DNA of 64,000 bases from Nocardioides iriomotensis (GTDB lineage Bacteria; Actinomycetota; Actinomycetes; Propionibacteriales; Nocardioidaceae). Shown here piece after piece: positions 8,763 to 20,855 of the stretch. Location: assembly GCF_004168035.1 (NCBI RefSeq), contig NZ_SDPU01000023.1, positions 1 through 64,000 of the forward strand, written 5' to 3'. Under the pieces are notes generated by a model. The model had not been told where the DNA came from and ran no database searches. It worked only from the letters and a program-made list of their open reading frames with translations. Made by a program: the position numbers and the translations under genes. Every line of letters starts with the position of its first letter. Within the stretch, counting starts at the first letter, position 1.

Positions 8763-9851
8763 GTGCTCGGCCGGCGACGGAAGGACGGGGAGGGGCGGGG
8801 TCTCCGCGCCCTCTGGCTCGAGCTCGGCATCCCGCTGGGGGTGCTGCTGGCTGCCGTCGTCGCGGACTCACTGCTGCCGCGCGACATCATCATCACGGCT
8901 GTCTTCGCCATCGCGCCGTTCGTGGCCAGCGCGCTGACCAGTCCGGCGCGCACGGCGGCGATCGGGGCGCTCTCGGTGGTGGCCGTGGGTGTCTCGGCCC
9001 TGTGGAACCACGACGTCGGGACGGCGGAGTGGTGGATCCGACTGCTCGGCGGCGTCCTGTTCGCCGTGATCGCGGTCTTGGTGGCACGCATGCGGGTCCG
9101 GCGGGAGCAGGCCCTGCAGCACATGACGGTCGTCGCGGAGACCGCCCAGAGGGCACTGTTGCGGGGGGTTCCGGCGCGGGTCGGCTCCGTCGGCCTGGCC
9201 GCGCGGTACGTCTCGGCCACGGAGGCTGCCCTGGTGGGCGGTGACCTCTACGAGGTCGCGGACACGCCGTACGGCGTGCGGGTCGTGATCGGCGACGTCC
9301 GGGGGAAGGGTCTCGACGCGGTGCACCTGGCCTCCACCGTCCTGGCGGCGTTCCGGAGGGCGGCGTTCGTCAACCGGGTCCTCGCCGGCGTGACGAGGGA
9401 CCTGGACGACGCGGTGAGCGCGGTCTGCGGCGACGAGGACTTCGTGACGGCGCTGGTCGCGGAGTTCCGTCACGACGGGACCGGGGCCGTCGTGAACTGC
9501 GGCCATCTCCCGCCGCTGCTGCTGAGGTCGGGGCGGCGACCCAGCCGCCTGGACGGCGCCGAGCCCACCCCGCCGCTGGGTCTGGGCGGCCGACCCGCGG
9601 AGGAGCCGTTCGACTGGCCGGGGGGCAGCCGGATCCTGCTCTACACCGACGGGCTCGTGGAGGCGCGGAACCGCCAGGGCGCCTTCTTCCCGCTCGACGA
9701 CCACGTCGCGGAGCTCTGCACGGGGACCGTCGACGAGGCGCTGGACCGCCTGCTCGGGCTCCTCCGTGCCTTCTCCGCGGGGCAGGGCGACGACCTGGCG
9801 CTCGTGCTGGCCGAGCGGAGCCGGCCCGTGCCTGGTGCGGAGGACCAGTGA
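8763..9851 (+). CDS. Membrane-anchored SpoIIE/PP2C-type serine phosphatase
   Basis: A 362-residue protein with three to four hydrophobic segments in residues 20-110 and a cytoplasmic SpoIIE domain after residue 135. The metal-binding acidic motifs are present: VGGDLYEV, GDVRGKGLDA, LYTDGLVEARN and GQGDDLALVLAE. In actinobacteria such phosphatases (RsbU/RsbP-like) usually act on anti-anti-sigma factors or related phosphoproteins; no partner switch gene lies nearby, so the target is unknown. The gene ends 13 bp before the small membrane protein gene at 9865. Confidence 0.87.
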   Translation: MLGRRRKDGEGRGLRALWLELGIPLGVLLAAVVADSLLPRDIIITAVFAIAPFVASALTSPARTAAIGALSVVAVGVSALWNHDVGTAEWWIRLLGGVLFAVIAVLVARMRVRREQALQHMTVVAETAQRALLRGVPARVGSVGLAARYVSATEAALVGGDLYEVADTPYGVRVVIGDVRGKGLDAVHLASTVLAAFRRAAFVNRVLAGVTRDLDDAVSAVCGDEDFVTALVAEFRHDGTGAVVNCGHLPPLLLRSGRRPSRLDGAEPTPPLGLGGRPAEEPFDWPGGSRILLYTDGLVEARNRQGAFFPLDDHVAELCTGTVDEALDRLLGLLRAFSAGQGDDLALVLAERSRPVPGAEDQ

Positions 9852-9864
9852 GAGGGTTGGTCCC

Positions 9865-10254
9865 GTGCGGACCAGCGTGCTTCCGGTCGTCCTCGCCGGC
9901 GTCGTGGGGTTCTCGACCGTCGGCCTCTACCTCGTGGCGTGGGACCTCTTCGTCACGCAGTCGTCGTGCCAGGGCTTCGAGTACGACAGCTGCACCGGCG
10001 CGCCGCTGGCGATGACGCTGGTCGGCATCCCGCTGGTGTACGTCGTCGGGGCGGTCGGGCTGCGGGCGACGGGTGCGCGCCACGCCGGGCTCGCGCCGCT
10101 CGCGCTGGGCATCGCGCTGTTCGTCACGGCCCGGATCGTGGTGCCCTACGACACCTCGCTCTGGCTCTGGCCGACGATCACCGGCGTGCTGTCGGCGGCG
10201 TGGCGGTGGCGGTTCAGTCCCGAGCCGTCAGCACCAGCGGGCCGTCGGGCGTGA
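9865..10254 (+). CDS. Small integral membrane protein, unknown function
   Basis: A 129-residue protein of about three or four hydrophobic segments, with a Cys-containing loop after the first (QSSCQGFEYDSCTG) that may face outward and form a disulfide. GTG 9865 follows AGAGGG. Its last 41 bases overlap the 3' end of the methionine aminopeptidase gene on the other strand, an unusually long tail-to-tail overlap. It may be co-transcribed with the phosphatase gene. I do not recognise the family. Confidence 0.6.
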   Translation: MRTSVLPVVLAGVVGFSTVGLYLVAWDLFVTQSSCQGFEYDSCTGAPLAMTLVGIPLVYVVGAVGLRATGARHAGLAPLALGIALFVTARIVVPYDTSLWLWPTITGVLSAAWRWRFSPEPSAPAGRRA

Positions 10255-10981
10255 CCGCGACGGTGTGCTCGGAGTGCGCGCCGCGCGACCCGTCGACGCT
10301 GCGCAGCGTCCAGCCGTCGCGGTCGGTGTAGATCTGGTCCGTGGAGTGCAGGAACCACGGCTCGATGGCGATCACCAGGCCGGGCTTCAGCGGCAGGCCG
10401 CGGCCGGGCCGGCCGTCGTTGGAGACGTGCGGGTCGCCGTGCATCGTCCGCCCGACCCCGTGGCCGCCGAACTCGGTGTTGATCGACAGCCCGGCGCCGT
10501 GGGCGACGGCCGCGATCGCGGCGGAGATGTCGCCGATCCGGTTGCCGACCGTCGCGGCCTCGATGCCCGCGGCGAGCGCCCGCTCGGAGACGTCGATCAG
10601 CCGGAGGTCCTCCTCGCGCGGCGTCCCGACGACCACGCTGACGGCCGAGTCGGACACCCAGCCGTCCACGGAGGCGGCGAAGTCGAGGCTGAGCAGGTCG
10701 CCGTCCTCGAGCACGTAGTCGAACGGCAGCCCGTGCAGCACGGCGTCGTTGACCGAGGTGCACAGCACCTTGCCGAACGGCATCGCGCCGAACGACGGGT
10801 GGTAGTCGATGTAGCAGGACTCCGCGCCGCGCTCCTTGACCATCCGGTGCGCCAGGGCGTCGAGGTCGAGCAGGTTCACGCCGACGTCGGCCGCCGCGGA
10901 CACGGCGGTCAGCACCTCCGCCACGAACTGCCCGGCGGGGCGCATCTGCTCGATCTCGGTCGGCGTCCTCAGCTCGATCAC
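10214..10981 (-). CDS. map: Type I methionine aminopeptidase
   Basis: A 255-residue enzyme that removes the initiator Met from nascent proteins. All five metal ligands of the pita-bread fold are visible: Asp in SLDFAASVDGW, Asp in SDSAVS, His in GHGVGR, Glu in AIEPWF and Glu in the RGAHSEHTV region near the C-terminus. There is no N-terminal zinc-finger extension. The GTG start follows a TAGGCT -10 box by six bases, so the transcript is probably leaderless. It is not next to secY/adk, so this may be a second paralogue of the species. Confidence 0.93.
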   Translation of the reverse strand: MIELRTPTEIEQMRPAGQFVAEVLTAVSAAADVGVNLLDLDALAHRMVKERGAESCYIDYHPSFGAMPFGKVLCTSVNDAVLHGLPFDYVLEDGDLLSLDFAASVDGWVSDSAVSVVVGTPREEDLRLIDVSERALAAGIEAATVGNRIGDISAAIAAVAHGAGLSINTEFGGHGVGRTMHGDPHVSNDGRPGRGLPLKPGLVIAIEPWFLHSTDQIYTDRDGWTLRSVDGSRGAHSEHTVAVTPDGPLVLTARD

Positions 10982-10987
10982 GGGTCG

Positions 10988-10993
10988 AGCCTA
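10988..10993 (-). promoter_or_regulatory. -10 box (TAGGCT) of map, leaderless
   Basis: TAGGCT on the minus strand, six bases before the GTG start at 10981; it supports that start codon. Confidence 0.5.
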
Positions 10994-11002
10994 CGGACAC
11001 CG

Positions 11003-11359
11003 TCAGCCGGTGACGCAGACGGTCTCGCGCTCGACCTGGATCTTCTCGCCGTCGCTCGACACGTCGGTCACGACCCGCACGGACGTGCCGGCGCAGCCCT
11101 CGGTGCCGAGGTCGACCGGTTGCTCCTCGGCCGCCTGCCCGGATCGGCCGCGGGGGCCGCGTTCGCCGTCGACCCCGTCCACGCCGTCGGAGCCGTCGGC
11201 CCCGGGTGGGCCTTCCTCGCCGGGCAGGCCCTGGAGACCGGTCGGGCCCTGCGGGCCGACCAGCTCGTCGTTCAGGACGGCGATGCCCCCGAGGGCACCC
11301 AGGAAGCCGCAGACGACCGCGATCAACGCGGTGAGCAGCAGGTTGTCTCGGGTGCGCAC
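11003..11359 (-). CDS. Membrane-anchored collagen-like (Gly-X-Y) protein
   Basis: A 118-residue protein: membrane segment at about 7-29, then 13 uninterrupted Gly-X-Y triplets at residues 35-73 (GPQ, GPT, GLQ, GLP, GEE, GPP and so on), and a C-terminal domain of about 40 residues with two Cys. This is the composition of a bacterial collagen-like triple-helix stalk carrying a small globular head outside the cell. With only 13 triplets it is among the shortest such stalks. The function is unknown. The GTG start lies six bases after a TAGCGT -10 box. Confidence 0.75.
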   Translation of the reverse strand: MRTRDNLLLTALIAVVCGFLGALGGIAVLNDELVGPQGPTGLQGLPGEEGPPGADGSDGVDGVDGERGPRGRSGQAAEEQPVDLGTEGCAGTSVRVVTDVSSDGEKIQVERETVCVTG

Positions 11360-11365
11360 GGGCTC

Positions 11366-11371
11366 ACGCTA
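11366..11371 (-). promoter_or_regulatory. -10 box (TAGCGT) of the collagen-like gene, leaderless
   Basis: TAGCGT on the minus strand ends six bases before the GTG at 11359, the same spacing as at several other genes of the window. Confidence 0.45.
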
Positions 11372-11555
11372 GGCGGTCGACAGGTCACGAATGCGTGAGA
11401 CGCGCGGGCCCGGTGTTGCCGGGCGTGCGGGGCGCTTGGTCTGATGAAGCCCGCTCGAGGCTTCCGTCGAGACGTGGCGGATGTGACACTTGATGCTCAT
11501 GTGAAGGATGTGGCGGTGCCTCGGGGGTGCCGTCCGAGGGACAGGGAGACGGGGA

Positions 11556-12806
11556 ATGGCCCGCAGGGTGCGTTTCAGCACGAGAGTGGTCAGGTCGGTC
11601 GGGACGCGGCGCGCGCTGGTGGGGGCGGTCGTCGCCACGCTCGCGGTGGGGGTGCTCGTGCAGCGCGGGCCCGACGCCGGGTCGCCCGGCGCCACGTCCG
11701 CCGTACAGCCGGCGGCGCGGAAGGTCGGCAGCTACACACCGGTCACCGGCGCGATCTTCAACCGGCCGATCGGGTCGCGGTGGCAGCAGTACGCGATCTT
11801 CCGGCACGTGAACCGCACGATCGACTCGACGCCGTCCGGCGCGACGATCCGGATGGCGGTCTACTCCTTCTCGCACGCCGCCACGGCGGACCGGCTGGTC
11901 AAGGCCTACAAGCGCGGCGTGAAGGTGCAGGCCATCTTCAACGACCACAAGAGCTACGGCCCGGAGCGGCGGCTGGTGCGGGTGCTCGGCAGCAAGACCT
12001 CGAAGGGCTCGTTCGCGAAGTTCTGCTCCGACTCGTGCCGCGGCTACAAGGGCAACATGCACCAGAAGGTGTTCCTGTTCAGCAAGGCCGGCTCCGCGCA
12101 GAACGTCGTCATGGTCGGGTCCAACAACATGACCGCCAACAACGCCGTCAACCAGTGGAGCGACATCTACACGTCCGCCGGCGACCCGGCGCTCTACTGG
12201 ACCTACGCGGGCGTCTTCGACCAGATGAAGCAGGACGTCATCCAGTCCCAGCAGTTCATCACCGCGCGGATCAACAGCTACCAGACGGACTTCTACCCGA
12301 ACCCGTCGGTGGTGAGCCAGGAGACCGACCCGGTGTGGAACGACCTCTCGCAGATCTCCTGCGGCGTCCCGGCGCCCGGCTACGGCGTCTCGGTGACCGA
12401 CCCTGACGGCACGGTCCGCCAGACGACCGCCGTACGCCTGTCGCACCACGCGTGGAACGGCGACCGCGGGATCTGGCTCGCCCGCAAGGTGGCCGAGCTG
12501 AAGCGGAGCGGCTGTGACGTGCGGGTCGTGTACGGCGTCGGCATCGGCGGTGCGGTGAAGGCGATCCTCGAGAACAACGCGATCCCGCTGAAGGCCAACG
12601 CCGTGCCCGGCAAGCGCACGCACCAGAAGGTGCTGACCGTCAACGGCACCTACGCCGGCAACCCGGCCTCGAAGATCGTCTGGAACGGCTCGCAGAACTG
12701 GTCCGACGGTGCGCTCAAGCGCGACGACACGACGCTGCGCGTGGACGACCCGACGGTCTACGACCAGTACAACGCCAACTTCGAGGACATGTGGGCCAAC
12801 GGCTGA
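11556..12806 (+). CDS. Secreted phospholipase D-like protein
   Basis: A 416-residue protein with a basic N-terminus and hydrophobic segment (about residues 18-33) consistent with export, and two PLD-type half-sites: MHQKVFLFS with GSNNMT near residue 170, and THQKVLTVN with WNGSQNW near residue 355. The canonical HxKxxxxD has Ser and Asn in place of the two Asp residues, as in other actinobacterial PLD-like proteins I recall. It may cleave phosphodiesters (lipid or nucleic acid) outside the cell. ATG 11556 follows GGGGA; its stop is 1 bp from the convergent MBL-fold gene. Confidence 0.8.
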   Translation: MARRVRFSTRVVRSVGTRRALVGAVVATLAVGVLVQRGPDAGSPGATSAVQPAARKVGSYTPVTGAIFNRPIGSRWQQYAIFRHVNRTIDSTPSGATIRMAVYSFSHAATADRLVKAYKRGVKVQAIFNDHKSYGPERRLVRVLGSKTSKGSFAKFCSDSCRGYKGNMHQKVFLFSKAGSAQNVVMVGSNNMTANNAVNQWSDIYTSAGDPALYWTYAGVFDQMKQDVIQSQQFITARINSYQTDFYPNPSVVSQETDPVWNDLSQISCGVPAPGYGVSVTDPDGTVRQTTAVRLSHHAWNGDRGIWLARKVAELKRSGCDVRVVYGVGIGGAVKAILENNAIPLKANAVPGKRTHQKVLTVNGTYAGNPASKIVWNGSQNWSDGALKRDDTTLRVDDPTVYDQYNANFEDMWANG

Positions 12807-12807
12807 C

Positions 12808-13467
12808 CTACCAGCCGCGGGCCCGCCACTCGGCCAGGTGGGGACGCTCGGCGCCCAGCGTCGAGTCGTCCCCGTGGCCGGGGTAGAACCAGGTCTCGTC
12901 GGGCAGCCGCCCGAACACCTTCGCCTCGACGTCGTCGATCAGCGAGGCGAAGTTCTCGGGCGATCCCGTCTTGCCGACCCCTCCGGGGAACAGCGAGTCG
13001 CCGGTGAACAGGTGCGGCGTGCCGTGCGGGTCGTCGTACAGCAGCGCGATCGAGCCGGGGGTGTGCCCGACGAGGTGGATCACCTCGAGCGTCGAGCGGC
13101 CGACCGTGACCGTGTCGCCGTCGGAGACCGGCCGGTCGACCTTCACCGGCAGGGCGTCGGCGTCCTCCTCCCCGGCGACCGTCTCGGCGTTGGTGGCCGC
13201 GACGACCTGGGGGAGCGCCCGGTGGTGGTCCCAGTGCTGGTGGGTGGTCACCACCGTCGACAGCCCGTCGTCGCCGATCATCCCCAGGATCCGCTCGGGC
13301 TCGTCGGCGGCGTCGATGAGGACCTGCTCGTCGGTGTGCCGGCAGCGCAGCAGGTAGACGTTGTTGGCCATCTCGCTCACCGCGAGCTTGGTGATCATGA
13401 GGTCCGTCAGCTCGCGAACCTCGCTCGGACCGCCGGGCTTGACCTTGCCGCGGTATGTCACGGTCAC
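12808..13467 (-). CDS. MBL-fold (glyoxalase II-like) hydrolase
   Basis: A 219-residue metallo-beta-lactamase-fold protein with THQHWDHH (HxHxDH) near residue 72, GHTPGS near 130, TGDSLFPGG near 152 and YPGHGDD near 198, the full dinuclear zinc site of the glyoxalase II-like group. GTG 13467 overlaps the stop of the upstream MDMPI gene by 4 bp (GTGA); GTG 13461 is an alternative with GGAGG five bases before it. Coupling with a mycothiol-enzyme-family gene makes a role in thiol-dependent detoxification (mycothiol thioester hydrolysis) a reasonable inference, not a proven one. Confidence 0.85.
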   Translation of the reverse strand: MTVTYRGKVKPGGPSEVRELTDLMITKLAVSEMANNVYLLRCRHTDEQVLIDAADEPERILGMIGDDGLSTVVTTHQHWDHHRALPQVVAATNAETVAGEEDADALPVKVDRPVSDGDTVTVGRSTLEVIHLVGHTPGSIALLYDDPHGTPHLFTGDSLFPGGVGKTGSPENFASLIDDVEAKVFGRLPDETWFYPGHGDDSTLGAERPHLAEWRARGW

Positions 13468-14189
13468 CTCCACCTCGGGATCGTGGGCAGCTCTCCTGTC
13501 GAGGACACTAGTCCGCTCCCGCCGCCCCGCCCGACGAGCCACCAGGCCAGGTCGCCGGCGGTGCCCTTCACCTCGGGGCCGGCGCCCGAGCCGAGCTTCC
13601 AGAGGCCGTCCACGTCGGTCGAGGACAGCACCATGGAGGGCCCGTCCAGCCCGAGCTCGGCCTGGCGGCGGCCGATCAGGCCGCGGCTGAAGTCCTCGGG
13701 CCACCCCGCCGCCGCGTAGTCGAGCAGCAGGTCCGCGTGGTGGACCTCGACCTCGGTACGGCGCATCCCGCCGACGTCGGCGACCGTGCCCTGCGCCGGG
13801 CCGCCGACGACCCTGGAGAAGGGCACGTCGAGCGGCCCGCCGTACGACGCCGCCGCCTGCTCGAACGTCGCGGCCGACTCCTGCGCGTCCGCCACGAGCC
13901 CGCCGGCGTCGAGCTCGGCCACCGTGGTGTCGATGTCCCGGTCGCGGACCTCGGCGGTCTCGTACATCGACGCGGCCTCGCCCTCGGCCGCCTGCGCCAG
14001 CACCCGGGTCATCGCGTCCGCGTTGCGGGAGAGGTGGGCGACGACGTGCGCCCGGGTCCATCCGGGGAGGGCGGAGGGGGCGGCCAGCGCCCGGTCGTCC
14101 AGAACTGTCAGTGCCCCCAGATAGCGTGCCGTGGCGTGGACTATCTCGGCGAGCAGGGGGAAGGGAGAGGATGTGACGTCAGGTCCCAT
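13464..14189 (-). CDS. Maleylpyruvate isomerase-family mycothiol-dependent protein (MDMPI_N)
   Basis: A 241-residue protein with the DinB-like four-helix MDMPI_N domain: [20 protein letters not shown] near residue 42 and [14 protein letters not shown] near residue 145 supply the His/Glu/His metal ligands typical of mycothiol-dependent isomerases and S-transferases. ATG 14189 is chosen, although the frame is open five codons further. Translation is coupled to the MBL-fold hydrolase (4-bp overlap), so the pair may act together on an electrophile conjugate. It lies divergent from uvrA across the SOS box; whether it is also damage-controlled is open. Confidence 0.85.
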   Translation of the reverse strand: MGPDVTSSPFPLLAEIVHATARYLGALTVLDDRALAAPSALPGWTRAHVVAHLSRNADAMTRVLAQAAEGEAASMYETAEVRDRDIDTTVAELDAGGLVADAQESAATFEQAAASYGGPLDVPFSRVVGGPAQGTVADVGGMRRTEVEVHHADLLLDYAAAGWPEDFSRGLIGRRQAELGLDGPSMVLSSTDVDGLWKLGSGAGPEVKGTAGDLAWWLVGRGGGSGLVSSTGELPTIPRWR

Positions 14190-14216
14190 GGCCCCATCCA
14201 ACACCGGCTATCATGG

Positions 14217-14230
14217 CGAACACTTGTTCG
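14217..14230. promoter_or_regulatory. LexA (SOS) box upstream of uvrA
   Basis: CGAAC-ACTT-GTTCG, a perfect palindrome matching the actinobacterial/Bacillus SOS core GAAC-N4-GTTC. It lies 51 bp before the uvrA start and 27 bp before the divergent MDMPI start. LexA repression of uvrA is well established in this group; damage induction here is inferred from the site alone. Confidence 0.8.
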
Positions 14231-14281
14231 AACGCCGACCGGTCCGTTCCATCCACCCACGTCACCAGCAGAGGATCTTGC

Positions 14282-17308
<3,027 letters not shown>

Positions 17309-17398
17309 CGGGCCAACACACAGGCAGCTCTCAGGTCGGTGCCGGGCACGCGTGGTTAGGGTGAACGTTCAAGCGACCCCTCTCGGAGGAGCCCCGGC

Positions 17399-17896
17399 AT
17401 GACTGTCCACCACGACGCGCACGACGACGCCCCGACCGGCCCCGGCGGGGAGGCGCACGACCTCAGCCGCCGCGGCATGCTCCGTGGCACCGCGGTCGGC
17501 GCGCTCGCGCTTCCGGTGCTCGCGGCGTGCGGCAGCGACGGCGGGAGCGGCGGCGGTGACGGGAGTGGCGGCACCGACGGTGCCGCGGGTGGCAGCGGCG
17601 GCAGCGCGGGGGACACGCTCGTCCCCACGAGCGACGTGCCGGTCGACGGCGGCACCATCCTGCCCGACCAGCAGGTCGTGGTGACCCAGCCGAGCGACGG
17701 CGACTTCAAGGCGTTCACCGCGATCTGCACCCACCAGGGCTGCATCGTCGCCTCCGTCTCCGGCGGCACCATCAACTGCGACTGCCACGGCAGCAAGTTC
17801 TCGATCGAGGACGGCTCCGTCGTCAACGGGCCGGCCACCGCCCCGCTCGACGCGGTCGAGATCGCGGTCAAGGGCGACGAGGTCACCCGCGCCTGA
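17399..17896 (+). CDS. Rieske [2Fe-2S] lipoprotein exported by Tat
   Basis: A 165-residue protein with twin arginines (LSRRGMLRG) near residue 22, a hydrophobic stretch and a lipobox LAAC near residue 42, then a Gly/Ser-rich linker and a Rieske domain whose cluster ligands are CTHQGC and CDCHG (two Cys, two His). It is therefore a folded Fe-S protein exported by Tat and anchored by lipid. It is short compared with the bc1 Rieske subunit QcrA and has no partner cytochrome gene nearby, so the redox partner is unknown. GGAGGA precedes the ATG. Confidence 0.9.
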   Translation: MTVHHDAHDDAPTGPGGEAHDLSRRGMLRGTAVGALALPVLAACGSDGGSGGGDGSGGTDGAAGGSGGSAGDTLVPTSDVPVDGGTILPDQQVVVTQPSDGDFKAFTAICTHQGCIVASVSGGTINCDCHGSKFSIEDGSVVNGPATAPLDAVEIAVKGDEVTRA

Positions 17897-17948
17897 GGCC
17901 TCGCCCACACGGGCGCCCCGGCGCCGAGGATGTGTCCCCGCCCATGCG

Positions 17949-17954
17949 TAGGGT
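17949..17954 (+). promoter_or_regulatory. -10 box (TAGGGT) of uvrC, leaderless
   Basis: TAGGGT ends six bases before the GTG at 17961, so the uvrC transcript probably begins at its start codon. No SOS-like palindrome is present here, unlike at uvrA. Confidence 0.5.
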
Positions 17955-17960
17955 TGGCAC

Positions 17961-19946
17961 GTGGCTGACCCGTCGACCTACCGCCCCGCGACGGGCTCGA
18001 TCCCGACCTCGCCGGGTGTCTACCGCTTCCGCGACGAGCACCGCCGCGTCATCTACGTCGGCAAGGCCGTCAACCTGCGGTCCCGGCTGACGTCGTACTT
18101 CCAGGACCTCTCCGCGCTGCACGCCCGCACCCAGACGATGGTGACGACGGCGGCGAGCGTCGAGTGGACGGTGGTCGGCACCGAGGTCGAGGCACTGCAG
18201 CTGGAGTACTCCTGGATCAAGGAGTACGACCCGCGGTTCAACATCAAGTACCGCGACGACAAGTCCTACCCGTGGCTCGCGGTGACGCTCAGCGACGAGT
18301 TCCCGCGCGTGATGGTGGGGCGCGGCGCGAAGCGCAAGGGCACCCGCTACTTCGGCCCCTACTCCCACGCCTGGGCGATCCGCGAGACCGTCGACCTGCT
18401 GCTGCGGGTGTTCCCGATGCGGTCGTGCTCCAACGGCGTCTTCAAGCGGTCGGGGCAGATCGGCCGGCCGTGCCTGCTCGGCTACATCGGCAAGTGCTCC
18501 GCACCGTGCGTCGGCCGGGTCAGTGCCGAGGAGCACCGCGAGATCGTCGAGGACTTCTGCGACTTCATGGCCGGCAACACGACGTCGTTCGTGAAGCGCC
18601 TCGAGAAGGAGATGTACGCCGCGTCGGCGGAGCAGGACTACGAGCGCGCTGCCCGGCTCCGCGACGACGTCGGCGCCCTCAACCGCGCGCTCGAGAAGCA
18701 GGCCGTGGTGCTCGGCGACGGCACCGACGCCGACGTCATCGCCGTGTCGGAGGACCCGCTCGAGGTCGCCGTGCAGATCTTCATCGTCCGCGGCGGCCGG
18801 GTGAAGGGTCAGCGCGGCTGGGTCGCCGACAAGGTCGACGACTCCGACACCGGCCGGCTCGTCGAGGGCTTCCTCCAGCAGCTGTACGCCGACGAGACGG
18901 GTGACGCGATCCCGCGCGAGGTGCTGGTGCCGGCCCTGCCGCCCGACCAGGAGGCGCTCGAGCACTGGCTAACCGACAAGCGCGGCGCCAAGGTGCAGAT
19001 CCGGGTGCCGCAGCGCGGCGACAAGAAGGCCCTGCAGGAGACCGTGGCCCGCAACGCGCTCCAGGCGCTCGGGCTGCACAAGACCAAGCGCGCCAGCGAC
19101 CTGACCACCCGCAACCGGGCGCTGGAGGAGATCCAGGCGGCGCTCGAGCTGCCCGGGGCGCCGCTGCGCATCGAGTGCTACGACATCTCCAACCTGCAGG
19201 GCACCGAGGTGGTCGGCTCGATGGTGGTGTTCGAGGACGGCCTGGCCCGCAAGTCGGAGTACCGCCGCTTCGTGGTCCGCGGCGTCGACGGCCAGAACGA
19301 CGTCGCCTCCATGCACGAGGTGATCACCCGGCGGTTCCGTCGGCTGCTCGACGAGCGGGCCGATGCCCCTGACCTCGACGGGCTGTCCGAGGGCGACAGC
19401 GACGGCCCCATGCTGGTCGACCCCGACACCGGGCGACCGCGCAAGTTCGCCTACGCCCCGGGACTCGTGGTGGTCGACGGTGGCCCGCCCCAGGTCGCGG
19501 CCGCGCAGCGGGCGCTCGACGAGCTCGGCATCGACGACGTCCCGGTGTGCGGGCTCGCCAAGCGGCTCGAGGAGGTGTGGCTGCCCGGGCAGGAGGACCC
19601 GGTCATCCTGCCGCGCACGAGCGAGGGCCTGTACCTCCTGCAGCGCATCCGCGACGAGGCGCACCGCTTCGCGATCACCCACCACCGCTCACGCCGGTCC
19701 AAGAGCATGGTCGAGAGCCTGCTCGACGACGTGCCGGGCCTGGGCGAGGTGCGTCGCAAGAGCCTGCTCAAGCAGTTCGGCTCTCTGAAGAAGCTGCGGG
19801 CTGCCACAGTGGACGAGATCGCCGTCGTCCCGGGCATCGGCCCGCGCACGGCCGAGGCGATCGTGGCCGCGCTCGCCGACCAGGCGGGCCGGTCCGGCAA
19901 GACCGTCAGCGTCAACACCGCCACCGGCGAGATCGAGGAGTCCTGA
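17961..19946 (+). CDS. uvrC: Excinuclease ABC subunit C
   Basis: A 661-residue nuclease that makes both incisions in nucleotide excision repair. In order: GIY-YIG domain ([25 protein letters not shown] near residue 13), a Cys-rich region, the UVR helix pair (near 205-240, [18 protein letters not shown]) that binds UvrB, the RNase H-like 5' nuclease domain with [10 protein letters not shown], and two helix-hairpin-helix motifs at the C-terminus ([17 protein letters not shown] and [12 protein letters not shown]). It leads the unit uvrC-rapZ-yvcK-whiA, an arrangement common in Gram-positive bacteria; rapZ follows 2 bp after its stop. Confidence 0.97.
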   Translation: MADPSTYRPATGSIPTSPGVYRFRDEHRRVIYVGKAVNLRSRLTSYFQDLSALHARTQTMVTTAASVEWTVVGTEVEALQLEYSWIKEYDPRFNIKYRDDKSYPWLAVTLSDEFPRVMVGRGAKRKGTRYFGPYSHAWAIRETVDLLLRVFPMRSCSNGVFKRSGQIGRPCLLGYIGKCSAPCVGRVSAEEHREIVEDFCDFMAGNTTSFVKRLEKEMYAASAEQDYERAARLRDDVGALNRALEKQAVVLGDGTDADVIAVSEDPLEVAVQIFIVRGGRVKGQRGWVADKVDDSDTGRLVEGFLQQLYADETGDAIPREVLVPALPPDQEALEHWLTDKRGAKVQIRVPQRGDKKALQETVARNALQALGLHKTKRASDLTTRNRALEEIQAALELPGAPLRIECYDISNLQGTEVVGSMVVFEDGLARKSEYRRFVVRGVDGQNDVASMHEVITRRFRRLLDERADAPDLDGLSEGDSDGPMLVDPDTGRPRKFAYAPGLVVVDGGPPQVAAAQRALDELGIDDVPVCGLAKRLEEVWLPGQEDPVILPRTSEGLYLLQRIRDEAHRFAITHHRSRRSKSMVESLLDDVPGLGEVRRKSLLKQFGSLKKLRAATVDEIAVVPGIGPRTAEAIVAALADQAGRSGKTVSVNTATGEIEES

Positions 19947-19948
19947 CC

Positions 19949-20854
19949 ATGGGTGCGTCCCCGTCGCAGACCCCGCCCTCCGGGCCGCCGCCGGAGGAGC
20001 GAGGCGAGCTGGTCGTCGTCACCGGCATGACCGGTGCCGGCCGCAGCACGGCCGCCAAGGAGCTCGAGGACCTCGGCTACTTCGTGGTCGACAACCTGCC
20101 GCCGCAGCTCGTGCGTGACGTCGTCGAGCTCGTCGACGCCTCCCGCGGGGTGCAGCAGCCCATCGCGGTCGTCGTCGACGTGCGCTCCGGGTCGTTCTTC
20201 GGCGGCCTCCAGGAGGTGCTGGCCACCGGGCAGACGGGGCGTCGTACCACGCTGCTGTACCTCGACTGCTCCGACGACATCCTGGTCCGCCGCCAGGAGG
20301 CCGCGCGCCGGCCGCACCCGCTGCAGGAGGGCGGCCGCCTGCTCGACGGCCTCGCCCGGGAGCGTGACGTGCTCGCGGACCTGCGCGCCGACGCCGACCT
20401 GGTCATCGACACCACCGCGCTCAACGTGCACCAGCTCACCGACAAGGTCGCCGAGGCGTTCGGCACCGAGCAGACCACCTCGATGAAGGTCACGGTCGTG
20501 AGCTTCGGCTTCAAGTACGGCATCCCCGCCGACGCCGACCTCGTCGCCGACATGCGCTTCCTGCCCAACCCGCACTGGGTGGAGGAGCTGCGGCCGCTGA
20601 CCGGCCGCGACAGCTCGGTGGCCGACTACGTCAAGAAGCAGCCCGATGCCGAGGAGTTCCTCACCGAGTACGTCGCGCTCGTCCGGACCCTGATGGCCGG
20701 CTACCTGCGCGAGGGCAAGCGGTTCATGACCATCGCCATCGGCTGCACCGGCGGCAAGCACCGCAGCGTCGCGATGACCGAGGAGATCGCCGCACGGCTG
20801 CGCGGCTACGGCATCGACGCGCGCGGGGTCCACCGGGACCTCGGGCGGGAGTGA
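19949..20854 (+). CDS. rapZ: RapZ/YvcJ nucleotide-binding protein
   Basis: A 301-residue P-loop protein with Walker A GMTGAGRS near residue 24, Walker B-like TLLYLDCSDD near residue 105 and the C-terminal RapZ signature SFGFKYGIP, DMRFLPNP and GCTGGKHRSV. In E. coli RapZ is an adapter that delivers GlmZ sRNA to RNase E; actinobacteria lack that circuit, and YvcJ is a nucleotide-binding protein of uncertain role linked to cell-envelope metabolism. ATG 19949 follows the uvrC stop directly; yvcK follows 1 bp after its stop, so the cluster is one transcription unit. Confidence 0.93.
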   Translation: MGASPSQTPPSGPPPEERGELVVVTGMTGAGRSTAAKELEDLGYFVVDNLPPQLVRDVVELVDASRGVQQPIAVVVDVRSGSFFGGLQEVLATGQTGRRTTLLYLDCSDDILVRRQEAARRPHPLQEGGRLLDGLARERDVLADLRADADLVIDTTALNVHQLTDKVAEAFGTEQTTSMKVTVVSFGFKYGIPADADLVADMRFLPNPHWVEELRPLTGRDSSVADYVKKQPDAEEFLTEYVALVRTLMAGYLREGKRFMTIAIGCTGGKHRSVAMTEEIAARLRGYGIDARGVHRDLGRE

Positions 20855-20855
20855 G

